A stretch of 54,276 bases of DNA from Bacillota bacterium (GCA_023415835.1 JAEZJK010000046.1:1-54276), one strand, 5' to 3'; numbered from the stretch's first letter, positions 17,718-26,497 are shown. The notes: a model not told the origin generated them from the sequence alone. Numbers and translations are program-made.

Positions 17718-18890
17718 TTATTGCAACCGACCCCTAGCATCGACCGGCCACAAAGCTACAATTTCGGCTTGCCCGGATGCTATCGGGTTTTTGGTAATCA
17801 ACAACTCATTAAACAGATTAACCGTAGTACAAATATGATTAGGGATAACTAACAACCGTTCCCCTACCTTTAAATCGGATGCCGCGGAACCGGACAATTT
17901 CAGCATCCCATGTTCTTCAGTCATTCTCTCAAACAAAATATCCTCTCGTGGCTGCCCATCAATGGTAATTACCGTTCCAAAACCTTTGATATTAAGCGGT
18001 GGAGTATCCGGTTTCACGTCACCCGCAAAAACTTTGCTGCCGCCGTCAATAATAGCCCGGTCCGGAGATGGCCGGCTTACTACCGTTACTAATACTTTCG
18101 CGGCGCAATCTGTCCAGTTGCAAGCCCCCAGCTTTACTTGCATGACATCGTTAAATACATACGTACCGGGCCGAATCTCCGTCAATCCCGGGGCCGAAAC
18201 CGAACTTCTAGCGGTTGGGGTAGAACCGGCGCTGACTACCTGAATGTCGAAACCCAGTTTTCGTAAGTCCACCGCTAATTTTCCCATAATCTCCGCTTCG
18301 GCGCGGCCTTGCTTTTCAATTGTTTCCCACATAGCGCTTTGGCTTGTCCCTTTAATTTCCCCCAATAAAGCGCCCCGATAGGTATAAATCCCCTGTAGTT
18401 CGAGATAAGGCATCCGGACTATTTCTTCCGCCATTAGACAGGCTTTTTGCAGTTCAACTCCAGTACGCCCGAGGCCAGTATCCACTTCTAACAAGACCGG
18501 CAATCTTTTGGAATGAGTTTCAAAAGCCCGGTTTATTGCAGCAGCTCCTTCAATACTATCAATTCCTACACTAACACGGCATTTCATCGCTAATTCCATT
18601 AACCGCGTTATCTTTTTTTCGCCTATGGCCGGGTAAGCTAAAAAAATATCTGAAATACCATTCTCGGCAAATATAGCAGCTTCTGAAATTTTCGCCAGGG
18701 TCAAACCAACCGCCCCGCTCTGTATCTGTTTATGGGCAATTTGGACACTTTTATGGGTCTTTGCATGAGGCCTAAGCCTGACGTTATTTTCCGTAGCCAA
18801 CTTAGCTATTCTACCGAGGTTGGCTTCCATAATGCCTTCCTCAACAATTAAACACGGGGTGTCTAGTTCTTTAAAAAATGGGTTGGGCAT
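17718..18890 (-). CDS. D-threonine aldolase/D-serine dehydratase-like PLP enzyme (fold type III)
   Basis: Alanine-racemase-fold PLP enzyme acting on D-3-hydroxy-amino acids, either cleaving (D-threonine aldolase) or dehydrating (DSD1 type) them. The 390-residue protein begins ELDTPCLIVE, has the PLP Lys in RPHAKTHKS (Lys44), VLLEVDTGLGRTGV, and a C-terminal domain with PNHICTTVNL, where His and Cys form the metal site of this family. It is the first minus-strand gene facing the IclR regulator, with an operator-like palindrome 61 nt upstream. Which reaction it catalyses cannot be settled by reading. Confidence 0.87.
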   Translation of the reverse strand: MPNPFFKELDTPCLIVEEGIMEANLGRIAKLATENNVRLRPHAKTHKSVQIAHKQIQSGAVGLTLAKISEAAIFAENGISDIFLAYPAIGEKKITRLMELAMKCRVSVGIDSIEGAAAINRAFETHSKRLPVLLEVDTGLGRTGVELQKACLMAEEIVRMPYLELQGIYTYRGALLGEIKGTSQSAMWETIEKQGRAEAEIMGKLAVDLRKLGFDIQVVSAGSTPTARSSVSAPGLTEIRPGTYVFNDVMQVKLGACNWTDCAAKVLVTVVSRPSPDRAIIDGGSKVFAGDVKPDTPPLNIKGFGTVITIDGQPREDILFERMTEEHGMLKLSGSAASDLKVGERLLVIPNHICTTVNLFNELLITKNPIASGQAEIVALWPVDARGRLQ

Positions 18891-18950
18891 ATTTATTCTC
18901 CTTTTGCTCCATGGATAATATTAAGAAAGGTTAAATTTTTAAAAACTAAA

Positions 18951-18971
18951 TTGTTCCGTACAGAGAAACAT
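18951..18971. promoter_or_regulatory. IclR operator-like palindrome, site B
   Basis: TTGTTCCG-N5-AGAAACAT, an imperfect copy of the perfect palindrome at 19127-19147, 61 nt upstream of the minus-strand D-threonine aldolase-like gene. Half-site, spacer length and total length (21 bp) agree with site C. Confidence 0.6.
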
Positions 18972-19126
18972 TGTTCCCATTTTTTTGTTCTAAAACCATA
19001 TTACCAAATAAAATATATTTTGGCAAGTTTAACGAAAGTACCTATATTGCATTTTAGTTGTAAATACGTTATTATTAAAGAAAAAAATTAAAGGTTTATA
19101 CGGCATTTGGGAGATTACTTAATTGG

Positions 19127-19147
19127 TTGTTTCGTATTGCGAAACAA
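19127..19147. promoter_or_regulatory. IclR operator-like palindrome, site C (perfect inverted repeat)
   Basis: TTGTTTCG-TATTG-CGAAACAA: a perfect 8-bp inverted repeat around 5 bp. IclR-family proteins bind short palindromes of this kind with TTTCG/CGAAA-like half-sites. It lies 139 nt upstream of the regulator's start and is the best of three related sites. Confidence 0.7.
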
Positions 19148-19286
19148 TATTTCGTTTTCTATGTATAAAATTTTCAACATGGAGTTTAAGAATCCTCCTT
19201 CTGTTTTTAATAAAATTATCTTTATATTAATTCTTTGATAAATAAACAAGCAAACGGATTTCATGCAAATATGGAGGTTGTTTATA

Positions 19287-20111
19287 ATGGCAATATCAAG
19301 TAGTACTAGTATTCATGCACTCTCTAATAAATCTCCGATAACGGATGGGGTTATCAATTCGGTAATCCGGGCTTTAGCTATTCTCGATCTTCTGGGCCAG
19401 TCAGGCACAGAATTAGGTATTACTGAAATAAGCCGTGAATTATCATTACACAAAAGCACCGTTTTCCGATTATTGTCCACCCTAGTGACTGCAGGCTATG
19501 TCCAACAGAACCCCAAAACGGAAAAATACTACTTGGGAATACATCTTGCTCAATTGGGAATGACCGTACTCAATAATATTGATCTACGGAAAGTAGCTAA
19601 ACCTTTCCTAAAGGAATTAATGAATGTTTGCAACGAAGCGATCCACCTTGGCATCCTGGATCAAGATGAGGTAATCTATATCGATAAAATCGACATGGAT
19701 CGTCCTTTAACAATGGGATCGCACATTGGGGGGAAATCACCCGGATATTGCACAGGTTTAGGAAAGGTCCTCCTTGCTTATTTATCTGAAGATAGCCTTA
19801 AAAAATTAATATCAAAAGGGAAGTTTCACCGTTTTACATCCAATACCATTACCGATCCAACCAGCTTAATGGAGCATCTTGTCCGAATCCGCGACCAAGG
19901 ATATGCAATCGATGATGAAGAACACGAGTTAGGTATCCGTTGTGTGGCCGTGCCAGTCAGGGATCATCAAGGTTCGGTGATAGCAGCGCTTAGTGTCTCC
20001 GGCCCAACCTTACGGATGACCCGGGAAAAGTTAGACCAAGTTGTGATCCCAAAAATTATCGAAATTGGCAGACGGGTCTCACAAGCTTTGGGTTATAATC
20101 CTGGGAAGTAA
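19287..20111 (+). CDS. IclR-family transcriptional regulator
   Basis: Local regulator of the catabolic locus. The 274-residue protein has an N-terminal winged helix (VIRALAILDLL...GITEISRELSLHKSTVFRLLSTLVTAGYV) and a C-terminal effector domain (AIHLGILDQDEVIYIDKI, GKSPGYCTGLGKVLLAYL, IDDEEHELGIRCVAVPV). The frame opens at 19263, but the ATG at 19287 is preferred: GGAGG lies 9 nt before it and the longer version would translate the ribosome binding site. It is divergent from the D-amino-acid-type enzymes and flanked by matching palindromes, so it probably controls them and itself. Confidence 0.93.
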   Translation: MAISSSTSIHALSNKSPITDGVINSVIRALAILDLLGQSGTELGITEISRELSLHKSTVFRLLSTLVTAGYVQQNPKTEKYYLGIHLAQLGMTVLNNIDLRKVAKPFLKELMNVCNEAIHLGILDQDEVIYIDKIDMDRPLTMGSHIGGKSPGYCTGLGKVLLAYLSEDSLKKLISKGKFHRFTSNTITDPTSLMEHLVRIRDQGYAIDDEEHELGIRCVAVPVRDHQGSVIAALSVSGPTLRMTREKLDQVVIPKIIEIGRRVSQALGYNPGK

Positions 20112-20144
20112 ATTAATTTAAAATTGCCAAAAAAAATTTTGGAA

Positions 20145-20190
20145 CCTCTTAATCCAGTTTAAAACAAAACTGTATAAGGAGGTTTTTATT
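20145..20190 (+). terminator. Terminator-like hairpin after iclR, similar to the IS256 leader hairpin
   Basis: AACCTC...CAGTTT, loop, AAACTG...GGAGGTT followed by TTTTATTT forms an imperfect stem with a T-rich tail, 34 nt after the iclR stop. The sequence is nearly the same as the hairpin inside the left end of the IS256-type element at 46433-46475. Confidence 0.65.
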
Positions 20191-20425
20191 TCACAAAAGC
20201 TACCAATCTACATTTGATAATTTTCTAATTTATTGGTAACGATGATTGAGAACGGTTTCATAATATAAAACGAAGTTTGCAGCACTTAAATATATTTTAA
20301 AATTATAAAAATTTTGCGGGTTTCCAAAGGTTTAAGTAGATTTTTGGTGAATTTGTATACATTGTTCATTATCCAATCAATAATTTGATTAACTACAAAA
20401 TCCATTTAGTATAGGAGGACATCTA
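20191..20425. other. AT-rich spacer before the DUF47/phosphate transporter pair
   Basis: AT-rich intergenic DNA that must carry the promoter of the next two genes. TTGATT at about 20386 and TATAGG just before the ribosome binding site are possible hexamers but not convincing. No gene or repeat is seen. Confidence 0.4.
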
Positions 20426-21043
20426 ATGTTTGGAGAACGGGATTCAAAGTTTTTTTATCTCTTTGAAACTGCCGCGGCAAATGTGGCCAATGCTGCCCAA
20501 GCTTTACAAAATCTAACTTATGACCTTACTGATAAGGAAAATAAGATCCAAGAATTGGAAAGGTTGGAGCACCGGGGCGATGAACTTACCCATGATATCA
20601 TTGCCGAATTAAACCGGGCTTTTATCACCCCAATTGATCGTGAAGACATTTTTTTGATCGCTAAGGAAACAGATAACATCCTTGATAGTATTGAAGCAAC
20701 AGCTCACCGTTTTAACATGTTTAATATTAATGAAACTAATGAAGCTGCTCAAAAAATGGCTAGGCTGATTGTCGCTTCTGCCCACGAATTGGTAGCGATC
20801 ATGCATAATTTGAGAAAAATTAACCGGATCGCGGTGGACAACCAATTGGTAGTTGAAATAAACCGGCTTGAAAACGTAGGGGACGAAATTTACCGGGAAG
20901 AGGTAAAGAAATTATTTTCAGGGGACTATGACCCTCTAACCGTAGTCAAATGGCGGGAAATATTGGACCATCTTGAAAATACCCTTGACGCGTTGGAAGA
21001 TGTAGCAAATATCGTCGAAGGCATAGCCATGAAAAATACTTAA
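20426..21043 (+). CDS. DUF47-family (PhoU-like) Pit accessory protein
   Basis: Helical cytoplasmic protein of the DUF47/TIGR00153 family, distantly like PhoU and normally encoded beside a low-affinity Pit phosphate transporter, whose activity it is thought to modulate. The 205 residues are nearly all alpha-helical; conserved pieces are FFYLFETAAANVANAA, IQELERLEHRGDELTHDI, FITPIDREDIFLIA and LENTLDALEDVANIVEGI. The full length is present. AGGAGGACATCTA-ATG is a strong start, and the truncated pit gene follows 29 nt later. Confidence 0.92.
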   Translation: MFGERDSKFFYLFETAAANVANAAQALQNLTYDLTDKENKIQELERLEHRGDELTHDIIAELNRAFITPIDREDIFLIAKETDNILDSIEATAHRFNMFNINETNEAAQKMARLIVASAHELVAIMHNLRKINRIAVDNQLVVEINRLENVGDEIYREEVKKLFSGDYDPLTVVKWREILDHLENTLDALEDVANIVEGIAMKNT

Positions 21044-21072
21044 TTGACATGTCTTGCAGTGGAGGTTAACTG

Positions 21073-21657
21073 ATGTTGTTAAACTTCGGCTTGTTATTTG
21101 TCCTTTTCTTAATCTTATTATCGGAATTCGTGAACGGGTGGACCGACTCTCCCAACGCCATTGCTACTGTTGTTTCGACAAGGGTATTAAAACCAAAATG
21201 GGCTGTCCTTTTAGCGACTGTCTGTAATGGATTAGGAGCTTTTTATGGTAAGGAGGTTGCTAAAACCATCGGGACCAGGATCGTTCAACCGGAAGCTATC
21301 AGCCTAATTACCATAGGCGCAGCGATGGTAGGGATTATTACCTGGTCTACGTTAGCTTGGTATTTCGGCATCCCAACCAGTGAAAGCCATGCCCTAATCT
21401 CCGGACTGACAGGCGCCGCCCTTGCTACTGCCGGATCGACGGTCCTTTTGTGGGATGGTCGGCAAAAAGTATTGATCGGCTTGGTTTTTTCATCGGTAAT
21501 CGGATTGATTGGCGGACTCGTTTTTGCTTATACAATTCAAAAAACCTGCTCTAAAATTTATCGTTCCAAGGCTAAATCGTTTTTTGGGTTTTTACAAATA
21601 GTATCTGCCAGCGCTATGGCAATTAGCCATGGTAGCAATGACGGACGCGGCTATTAA
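21073..21657 (+). pseudogene. pit: Inorganic phosphate transporter (PiT), N-terminal half only
   Basis: PiT transporters carry phosphate (or sulfate) with cations and are built from two inverted halves, each carrying a GANDxxN/HGSND-type signature; usual length is about 330 residues. This frame has 194. It contains the first signature (FVNGWTDSPNAIATVVSTRVL), PTSESHALISGLTGAA, and reaches the second (AISHGSNDG), then ends RGY-stop. No PiT-like continuation appears in any frame before the valS terminator 60 bp later. A deletion of the C-terminal half is the likeliest explanation; a functional half-size protein is less likely. Good GGAGG start; partner DUF47 upstream is intact. Confidence 0.8.
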
Positions 21658-21720
21658 ACCGAAAATTTCTATATTCCTCCTCACCGCTAACCCTATGCCT
21701 AGCTTGGGGTTTTCTCATAT

Positions 21721-21761
21721 AAAAAAGGGCCGGTAACTATTATAATTACCGGCCCTTTTTT
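21721..21761. terminator. Bidirectional terminator between pit and valS
   Basis: Perfect hairpin AAAAAAGGGCCGGTAA, 9-nt loop, TTACCGGCCCTTTTTT. A-tract and T-tract on either side let it work for both convergent transcripts. Confidence 0.9.
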
Positions 21762-21766
21762 CTGTT

Positions 21767-24463
21767 TTAATCCAATTCTTGCAGGCGCTCCCTTATTTTG
21801 GACGCTTTTTCATTAAACCCTTCCAGTTTGACCCGTTCCTTAGCTACAATCTCCGGTGGCGCTTTTTGGCTGAAGGCTGGGTTTTCTATTCTGCCTTTTA
21901 GTTTCGTGATTTCCGTTTCCAATTGGTTCAATTCTTTAGCAAATCGTTCCCTCTCCTTGGCTACATCCACCAGGCCGGACATAGGCAGGAATATGGTTAC
22001 CCCCCCGGCAACTCCGCTCACCGATTTCTCAGGTTTGGAAATATTTTCACCACTAATTTGAAGGCTCTCTAAACCGGCCAGATTAGTGAGATAACCGATG
22101 TTATGCTCCAAAACTTGTTGTTTTTCGGAAGCGCAACTAAAAATGGCCGCAATCTTCTTCGCTGGCGGGACATTAGCCTCGGACCTCATATTCCGAATAG
22201 CCCGGATTACTTCAATTACCAAACCCATTTCCGCCTCGACGGTTTCAAATTGCAGCTTATCGGAAGCAATCGGCCATTTGGCAACCATTATGCTTTCACC
22301 TTGGTGAGGCAATGTTTGCCAAATCTCTTCAGTTAGGAACGGCATAAATGGGTGGAGCAACTCCAGGGTCTGCCTTAAAACCCGCGATAACACAGCCAGG
22401 GTGGTCCGCTTTTCCAAAACGTTTTCCTTTTGGTAGAGACGGGGTTTGGATAGTTCAATATACCAATCGCAATATTCATTCCATAAAAATTCATACAGCA
22501 AGGAGGCGGCCGCGCCTAAATCATATTGTTCCAATAACCTGGTCACTTCAGCGGTAACCTTTTCAGAACGGGTCAAAATCCATCGGTCCGGTAGTGACAA
22601 CCATTCAACCGGAATAGCATCGGTCTCTCCCACCATAAACGATTGGATCAATGAAGCCTGGAGGTTATCGACTAGGTTCCCTGCTTGGTTTGACTCTTCA
22701 TGCATCAAAACAAAACGGGCGGCGTTCCAAATTTTATTGGTAAAGTTCCGGCTGCCTTCCACTTTTTCCATTTGAAACCGTTGATCCTGCCCGAGAGCGG
22801 TCCCGGTTGCTAAGGTAAACCGGAGCGTATCAGCGCCGTAGTTATCGATGATATCCTGCGGATCGACAATCGTTTCCGGCCTTGACTTACTCATTTTCTT
22901 ACCGTATTTATCTAAAACCAAACCATGAATTAGGACATCTTTAAATGGTTCCTGTTCCATGAATTCCAATCCCATAAAGATCATCCGGGCTACCCAGAAG
23001 AAAATAATATCCCTTCCGGTGACCAAAACCGAAGTCGGGTAATACTTCTTTAGTTCCGGAGTTTGTTCGGGCCAACCCAATGTGGAAAATGGCCAAAGGG
23101 CTGATGAAAACCAGGTGTCCAAAACATCAGGGTCTTGTTCTAGCCGACGGCTCTTACATTTCGGACATTCGGCCGGTTCAGTCCGGGAGACGATTACTTC
23201 ATTACAATCTTGACAGTACCAAACCGGTACCCGGTGACCCCACCATAACTGGCGCGAGATACACCAATCCCTAATGTTTTCCAACCAACCTAAATATATT
23301 TTGGTGAAGCGTTCCGGAATGAAAGTAATCTGGCCGTTAAGCGCTGCCTCAATCCCCGGATCAGCTAAAGGCTTCATTTTAACGAACCATTGTTTGGAGA
23401 TCAAGGGTTCGATAATGGAATCGCAACGGTAACATTGGCCAACCGCATGCCGATGCGGCTCAATATTTACCAAATATCCCTCTCGTTTTAACTCTTCTAC
23501 CAGGCGCTCACGGCACTCATACCGGTCCATTCCAGCGTATTTTCCAGCTTCAGAAGTCATCCGGGCATCAAAGCCGATTACCGTGATTTGAGCCAGATTG
23601 TGCCTGAGGCCCATTTCAAAGTCATTAATGTCGTGAGCCGGGGTTACCTTCACCGCTCCGGTCCCAAAATTCAGATCCACATAAGAGTCGGCGATAATCG
23701 GGATCTTCCGGTTCATTACCGGCAAGATTAATTCCTTCCCCATCAAATGTTGATATCGCTTGTCTTCCGGGTTTACCGCCACTGCGGTATCACCCAACAT
23801 TGTTTCCGGCCGGGTAGTGGCCACTTCCAGATAGCCTGAACCATCAGCTAGCGGATAACGGATATGCCAGAGAAAACTGTCGCGTTCCTCATGTTCGACT
23901 TCAATGTCGGAGATTGTTGTCTGGCACTTGGGGCACCAATTTATCAAGTAACTGCCGCGGTAGATCAAACCTTTTTCATAAAGTCGGATAAAGACCTCGC
24001 GGACCGCAGCCGAACAACCTTCGTCCATGGTAAACCGTTCTCGTTGCCAATCGCAGGAAGCTCCCAGGCGTTTTAGTTGCTTAATAATAGTCCCGCCATA
24101 CTGTTCTTTCCAGGACCAGACCCGTTCTAAAAACTTCTCCCTTCCCAAATCATGTTTGCTTAACCCTTCTTTGGCCAAAGCTTCTTCCACTCTTGCCTGG
24201 GTGGCGATGCCGGCATGGTCGGTCCCCGGCATCCAAAGAGTATTGTAACCCTGCATGCGCCGCCAGCGGATTAAAGTATCCTGGAGCGTATTATCCAAAG
24301 CATGTCCCAGATGAAGCACACCGGTAACATTCGGTGGTGGAATGACAACGCAAAAAGGCTCTCCCTCATTGTTGGCGTCGGCATGGAAATATTCTTGTTT
24401 AAGCCAAAACCGGTACCATTTTTCTTCAACTGCTTGTGGATTATAAACTGTCGGTAGATTCAT
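21767..24463 (-). CDS. valS: Valyl-tRNA synthetase
   Basis: Class I synthetase that charges tRNA-Val and edits Thr. The 898-residue length is normal. The HIGH motif appears as PPPNVTGVLHLGHALDN, the KMSKS motif as KYGKKMSKSRPE, with a zinc-binding set (CPKC, CQDC...CPKC), the editing domain (TTRPETMLGDTAVAVNP) and the C-terminal coiled-coil arm (VDVAKERERFAKELNQLETEI). AAGGAGGTTATAGTA-ATG start. It is preceded by a T-box leader and a strong promoter, so expression follows uncharged tRNA-Val. Confidence 0.98.
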   Translation of the reverse strand: MNLPTVYNPQAVEEKWYRFWLKQEYFHADANNEGEPFCVVIPPPNVTGVLHLGHALDNTLQDTLIRWRRMQGYNTLWMPGTDHAGIATQARVEEALAKEGLSKHDLGREKFLERVWSWKEQYGGTIIKQLKRLGASCDWQRERFTMDEGCSAAVREVFIRLYEKGLIYRGSYLINWCPKCQTTISDIEVEHEERDSFLWHIRYPLADGSGYLEVATTRPETMLGDTAVAVNPEDKRYQHLMGKELILPVMNRKIPIIADSYVDLNFGTGAVKVTPAHDINDFEMGLRHNLAQITVIGFDARMTSEAGKYAGMDRYECRERLVEELKREGYLVNIEPHRHAVGQCYRCDSIIEPLISKQWFVKMKPLADPGIEAALNGQITFIPERFTKIYLGWLENIRDWCISRQLWWGHRVPVWYCQDCNEVIVSRTEPAECPKCKSRRLEQDPDVLDTWFSSALWPFSTLGWPEQTPELKKYYPTSVLVTGRDIIFFWVARMIFMGLEFMEQEPFKDVLIHGLVLDKYGKKMSKSRPETIVDPQDIIDNYGADTLRFTLATGTALGQDQRFQMEKVEGSRNFTNKIWNAARFVLMHEESNQAGNLVDNLQASLIQSFMVGETDAIPVEWLSLPDRWILTRSEKVTAEVTRLLEQYDLGAAASLLYEFLWNEYCDWYIELSKPRLYQKENVLEKRTTLAVLSRVLRQTLELLHPFMPFLTEEIWQTLPHQGESIMVAKWPIASDKLQFETVEAEMGLVIEVIRAIRNMRSEANVPPAKKIAAIFSCASEKQQVLEHNIGYLTNLAGLESLQISGENISKPEKSVSGVAGGVTIFLPMSGLVDVAKERERFAKELNQLETEITKLKGRIENPAFSQKAPPEIVAKERVKLEGFNEKASKIRERLQELD

Positions 24464-24481
24464 TACTATAACCTCCTTGAA

Positions 24482-24743
24482 AAAATAAAAAAAGACTTAC
24501 GTCAAAAGGACGAAAGTCTTGGCTTCCGCGGTACCACCTAATTACCCTGTACGGGCGCTTTTTTCGCAGTAACGGGCTTACCCGGCCGGAGTTAAGTGAT
24601 TTCACACCGGCGGCTCCCGGACGACCTTCGGCTTATTTAGGTGAGGCCTTTCACCACCAACCGGCCCCTCTCTCTAACCTGATTAAAGCCTACTCCTTCC
24701 GATCATTGCCTTGATATATAAGTAGAAATGTAGTTGGATAATT
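24482..24743 (-). promoter_or_regulatory. T-box riboswitch leader of valS
   Basis: The valS leader carries the T-box core AGGTGGTACCGCGG (24526-24539), the antiterminator bulge that binds the tRNA acceptor end, followed by the terminator stem AAGACTTTCGTC...GACGTAAGTCTT and a T-run (24482-24520). Upstream sequence includes the AGAGAG element of stem I. A GTC within CGAAGGTCGTCC (24623-24625) is a candidate Val specifier codon, but assigning it needs folding. Confidence 0.93.
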
Positions 24744-24749
24744 TCTTTT

Positions 24750-24778
24750 ACTATACAATCATTCTGATGGAGTGTCAA
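24750..24778 (-). promoter_or_regulatory. Sigma-A-type promoter of the valS leader
   Basis: On the minus strand TTGACA (24773-24778), exactly 17 bp, then TATAGT (24750-24755), just upstream of the T-box leader. Confidence 0.85.
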
Positions 24779-24799
24779 GAGAAGAAAGATTTTTATTTG

Positions 24800-25366
24800 T
24801 CAAAGGAAACAAGAAACTGCCTGATTCAAGACATTAAGGATCAAATTACTGGAATGATATTTTTTTAGCTGAATAATTATTTCTTGCTGATTGATTAAGA
24901 TTTGTTCTAATTGCGGGGTGGTTTTCAATAATTCATTCAGTTGGGAACGGTTCCATAACTCCTTTGCCCGATCTGGGCTGGTGGTCAAAATAGACCATTC
25001 CGAATCAATCCGGTTGTCCCCGCTTAAAAACTGTTGAAAATCCCCCCAGGCCTTTTTGTTACGTTTAATCCGGTAAAACTCCATCACTACCCCGGCATAT
25101 TCTCTAATTCTGATTTCCAGCCCGGAATTGGCCTTGATTGAATCGATCGAGTTTTCAATAAACCTAATCCTAATATCCTTTCCTTGATAAACAGTAATAA
25201 TTTCCGAATAAACGTTGGAAAAGAGCATCCCTTGAATTATCGGTTTAGTCTGCAGCTCCCGGGCAATTTTTTTTAAGAGTTGATGGTGATAAAGCTTAGT
25301 CGGCCAGTTAGTGCTGAAGATTGAGATTAATAAAAATGCGGTAACGAATAACAGTAAAAAATACAT
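24800..25366 (-). CDS. Hypothetical protein with an N-terminal membrane anchor
   Basis: 188 residues, not recognised. The N-terminus (MYFLLLFVTAFLLISIFSTNW) is one hydrophobic helix, so the protein is probably membrane-anchored; the rest is mixed alpha/beta and charged (EIITVYQGKDIRIRFIENSI, then IRIREYAGVVMEFYRIKRNKK) and ends hydrophobic. It follows the unknown membrane protein at 25436 by 69 nt in the same direction, so both may form a small operon. Ribosome site GGGGGTCAGCA-ATG is acceptable. Confidence 0.7.
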   Translation of the reverse strand: MYFLLLFVTAFLLISIFSTNWPTKLYHHQLLKKIARELQTKPIIQGMLFSNVYSEIITVYQGKDIRIRFIENSIDSIKANSGLEIRIREYAGVVMEFYRIKRNKKAWGDFQQFLSGDNRIDSEWSILTTSPDRAKELWNRSQLNELLKTTPQLEQILINQQEIIIQLKKYHSSNLILNVLNQAVSCFL

Positions 25367-25435
25367 TGCTGACCCCCGCTATAATGATAATAAACATCAA
25401 TTCGCCAAGTAAACCATATAAACATCTAAAACAAC

Positions 25436-26263
25436 CTAATAACTACCGGAAATCCGGTTATAATAGCTGGTTAATTTTTCCTCCTTTAATTTTTTAAGGA
25501 AATAAATTAGGAGAACCAGTGCAACCAACGTTAAAATTGAAAAGATTAAATTAGTTTGCTGTAAGTTTAAGATCAGGTTAAAGTCGGTAACCATCGTTCC
25601 AAATTTCGCAGGAATAATAACTAGGAGCATCGCTGTAAAAACATATCCCACAGCCTTCTGAAAATATAACCAGAACCCGGCCAATAAACAAAGGGGACCT
25701 AAAAATGCCAGATCCAACACTTGAACAGCTAAAAAACTATTTAAGCTTAGAAATGGAAGTTCTATAATCGTTTTTCTAAATATTGGTATTAGGCCTTGCA
25801 ACCATAAAACCTCAACTAAAAGGGCAACCATAATCATGAAAAATGCAGTGAAACCGAAAGAAGTAACCGGGGTAAACCGGAGGCGGATCGCTTCGTGATT
25901 AATAGTAGCGAGCTTGGCAGATAGCAAAAAAGATGATAAGGCCGCGATTGCAATATGCAAAAGGAAAAGTTTAACCGAAACCCCTCCAAAAGCATATCCG
26001 CAATAAACATAGCTCAAGTATCCCACTGCTCCAAGCCAGGCTAGCGTCCCTCGAAAGTTGTTATGAGAAGCTAACCAAGTAGAAATCAACAGCAGCGGAA
26101 CAAAAATAGCCAGTATTACAAGGTCTTGATTAGCGACTAACCGTAGAAAATTAGTATCAGTATTTGAGTAGAAACCGGGTTGATATAGGCTCTTGCCAGC
26201 CGCCGCCATCGCCATTATGGCAATCACGACTGAGAATATATTGCTCCAAGTCATTTTTCTCAT
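25436..26263 (-). CDS. Hypothetical polytopic membrane protein
   Basis: 275 residues with about eight hydrophobic stretches covering nearly the whole chain and a Lys-rich C-terminus (YFLKKLKEEKLTSYYNR). The family is not recognised and no catalytic motif is visible. Start supported by GGTGGAGGCAAGCC-ATG. Divergent from the small gene at 26498, and upstream of the anchored protein at 24800. Confidence 0.75.
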   Translation of the reverse strand: MRKMTWSNIFSVVIAIMAMAAAGKSLYQPGFYSNTDTNFLRLVANQDLVILAIFVPLLLISTWLASHNNFRGTLAWLGAVGYLSYVYCGYAFGGVSVKLFLLHIAIAALSSFLLSAKLATINHEAIRLRFTPVTSFGFTAFFMIMVALLVEVLWLQGLIPIFRKTIIELPFLSLNSFLAVQVLDLAFLGPLCLLAGFWLYFQKAVGYVFTAMLLVIIPAKFGTMVTDFNLILNLQQTNLIFSILTLVALVLLIYFLKKLKEEKLTSYYNRISGSY

Positions 26264-26497
26264 GGCTTGCCTCCACCAAAAAATTCTCCGAAGTTTATGT
26301 AGGAAAATTATATTTATTATTCTGTTTTTCCCGGATATTTCCTTCTTTTCCTAATCGAAATCGAACTAATTACAATGGTTGTTATGATAAATAATATAGT
26401 ACGAAAACAGAAGTTAATAGTATTACCGCCCAATTTATCCCTTTGAACTACAAATAAAACTTACTAGCTCATATTATGAAACGGGAGGTGAAATCAA

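Larger units (their letters stand above)
18891..19286. promoter_or_regulatory. Divergent control region of the catabolic locus
   Basis: AT-rich 396-bp intergenic region between the D-threonine aldolase-like gene (minus) and iclR (plus). It holds two copies of a 21-bp palindrome (18951-18971 and 19127-19147). The stretch from about 19148 to 19260 has AT-rich blocks suitable for promoters, but no hexamer pair is clear enough to name. No small gene is seen. Confidence 0.6.

Noticed and set aside
21658..21720. Frameshifted continuation of PiT after its stop
   Set aside because: Other frames read through 60 bp show no PiT-like residues, so a simple frameshift does not explain the truncation.
22348..23274. 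Plus-strand frames inside valS
   Set aside because: Shadows of the highly conserved valS coding sequence on the other strand.
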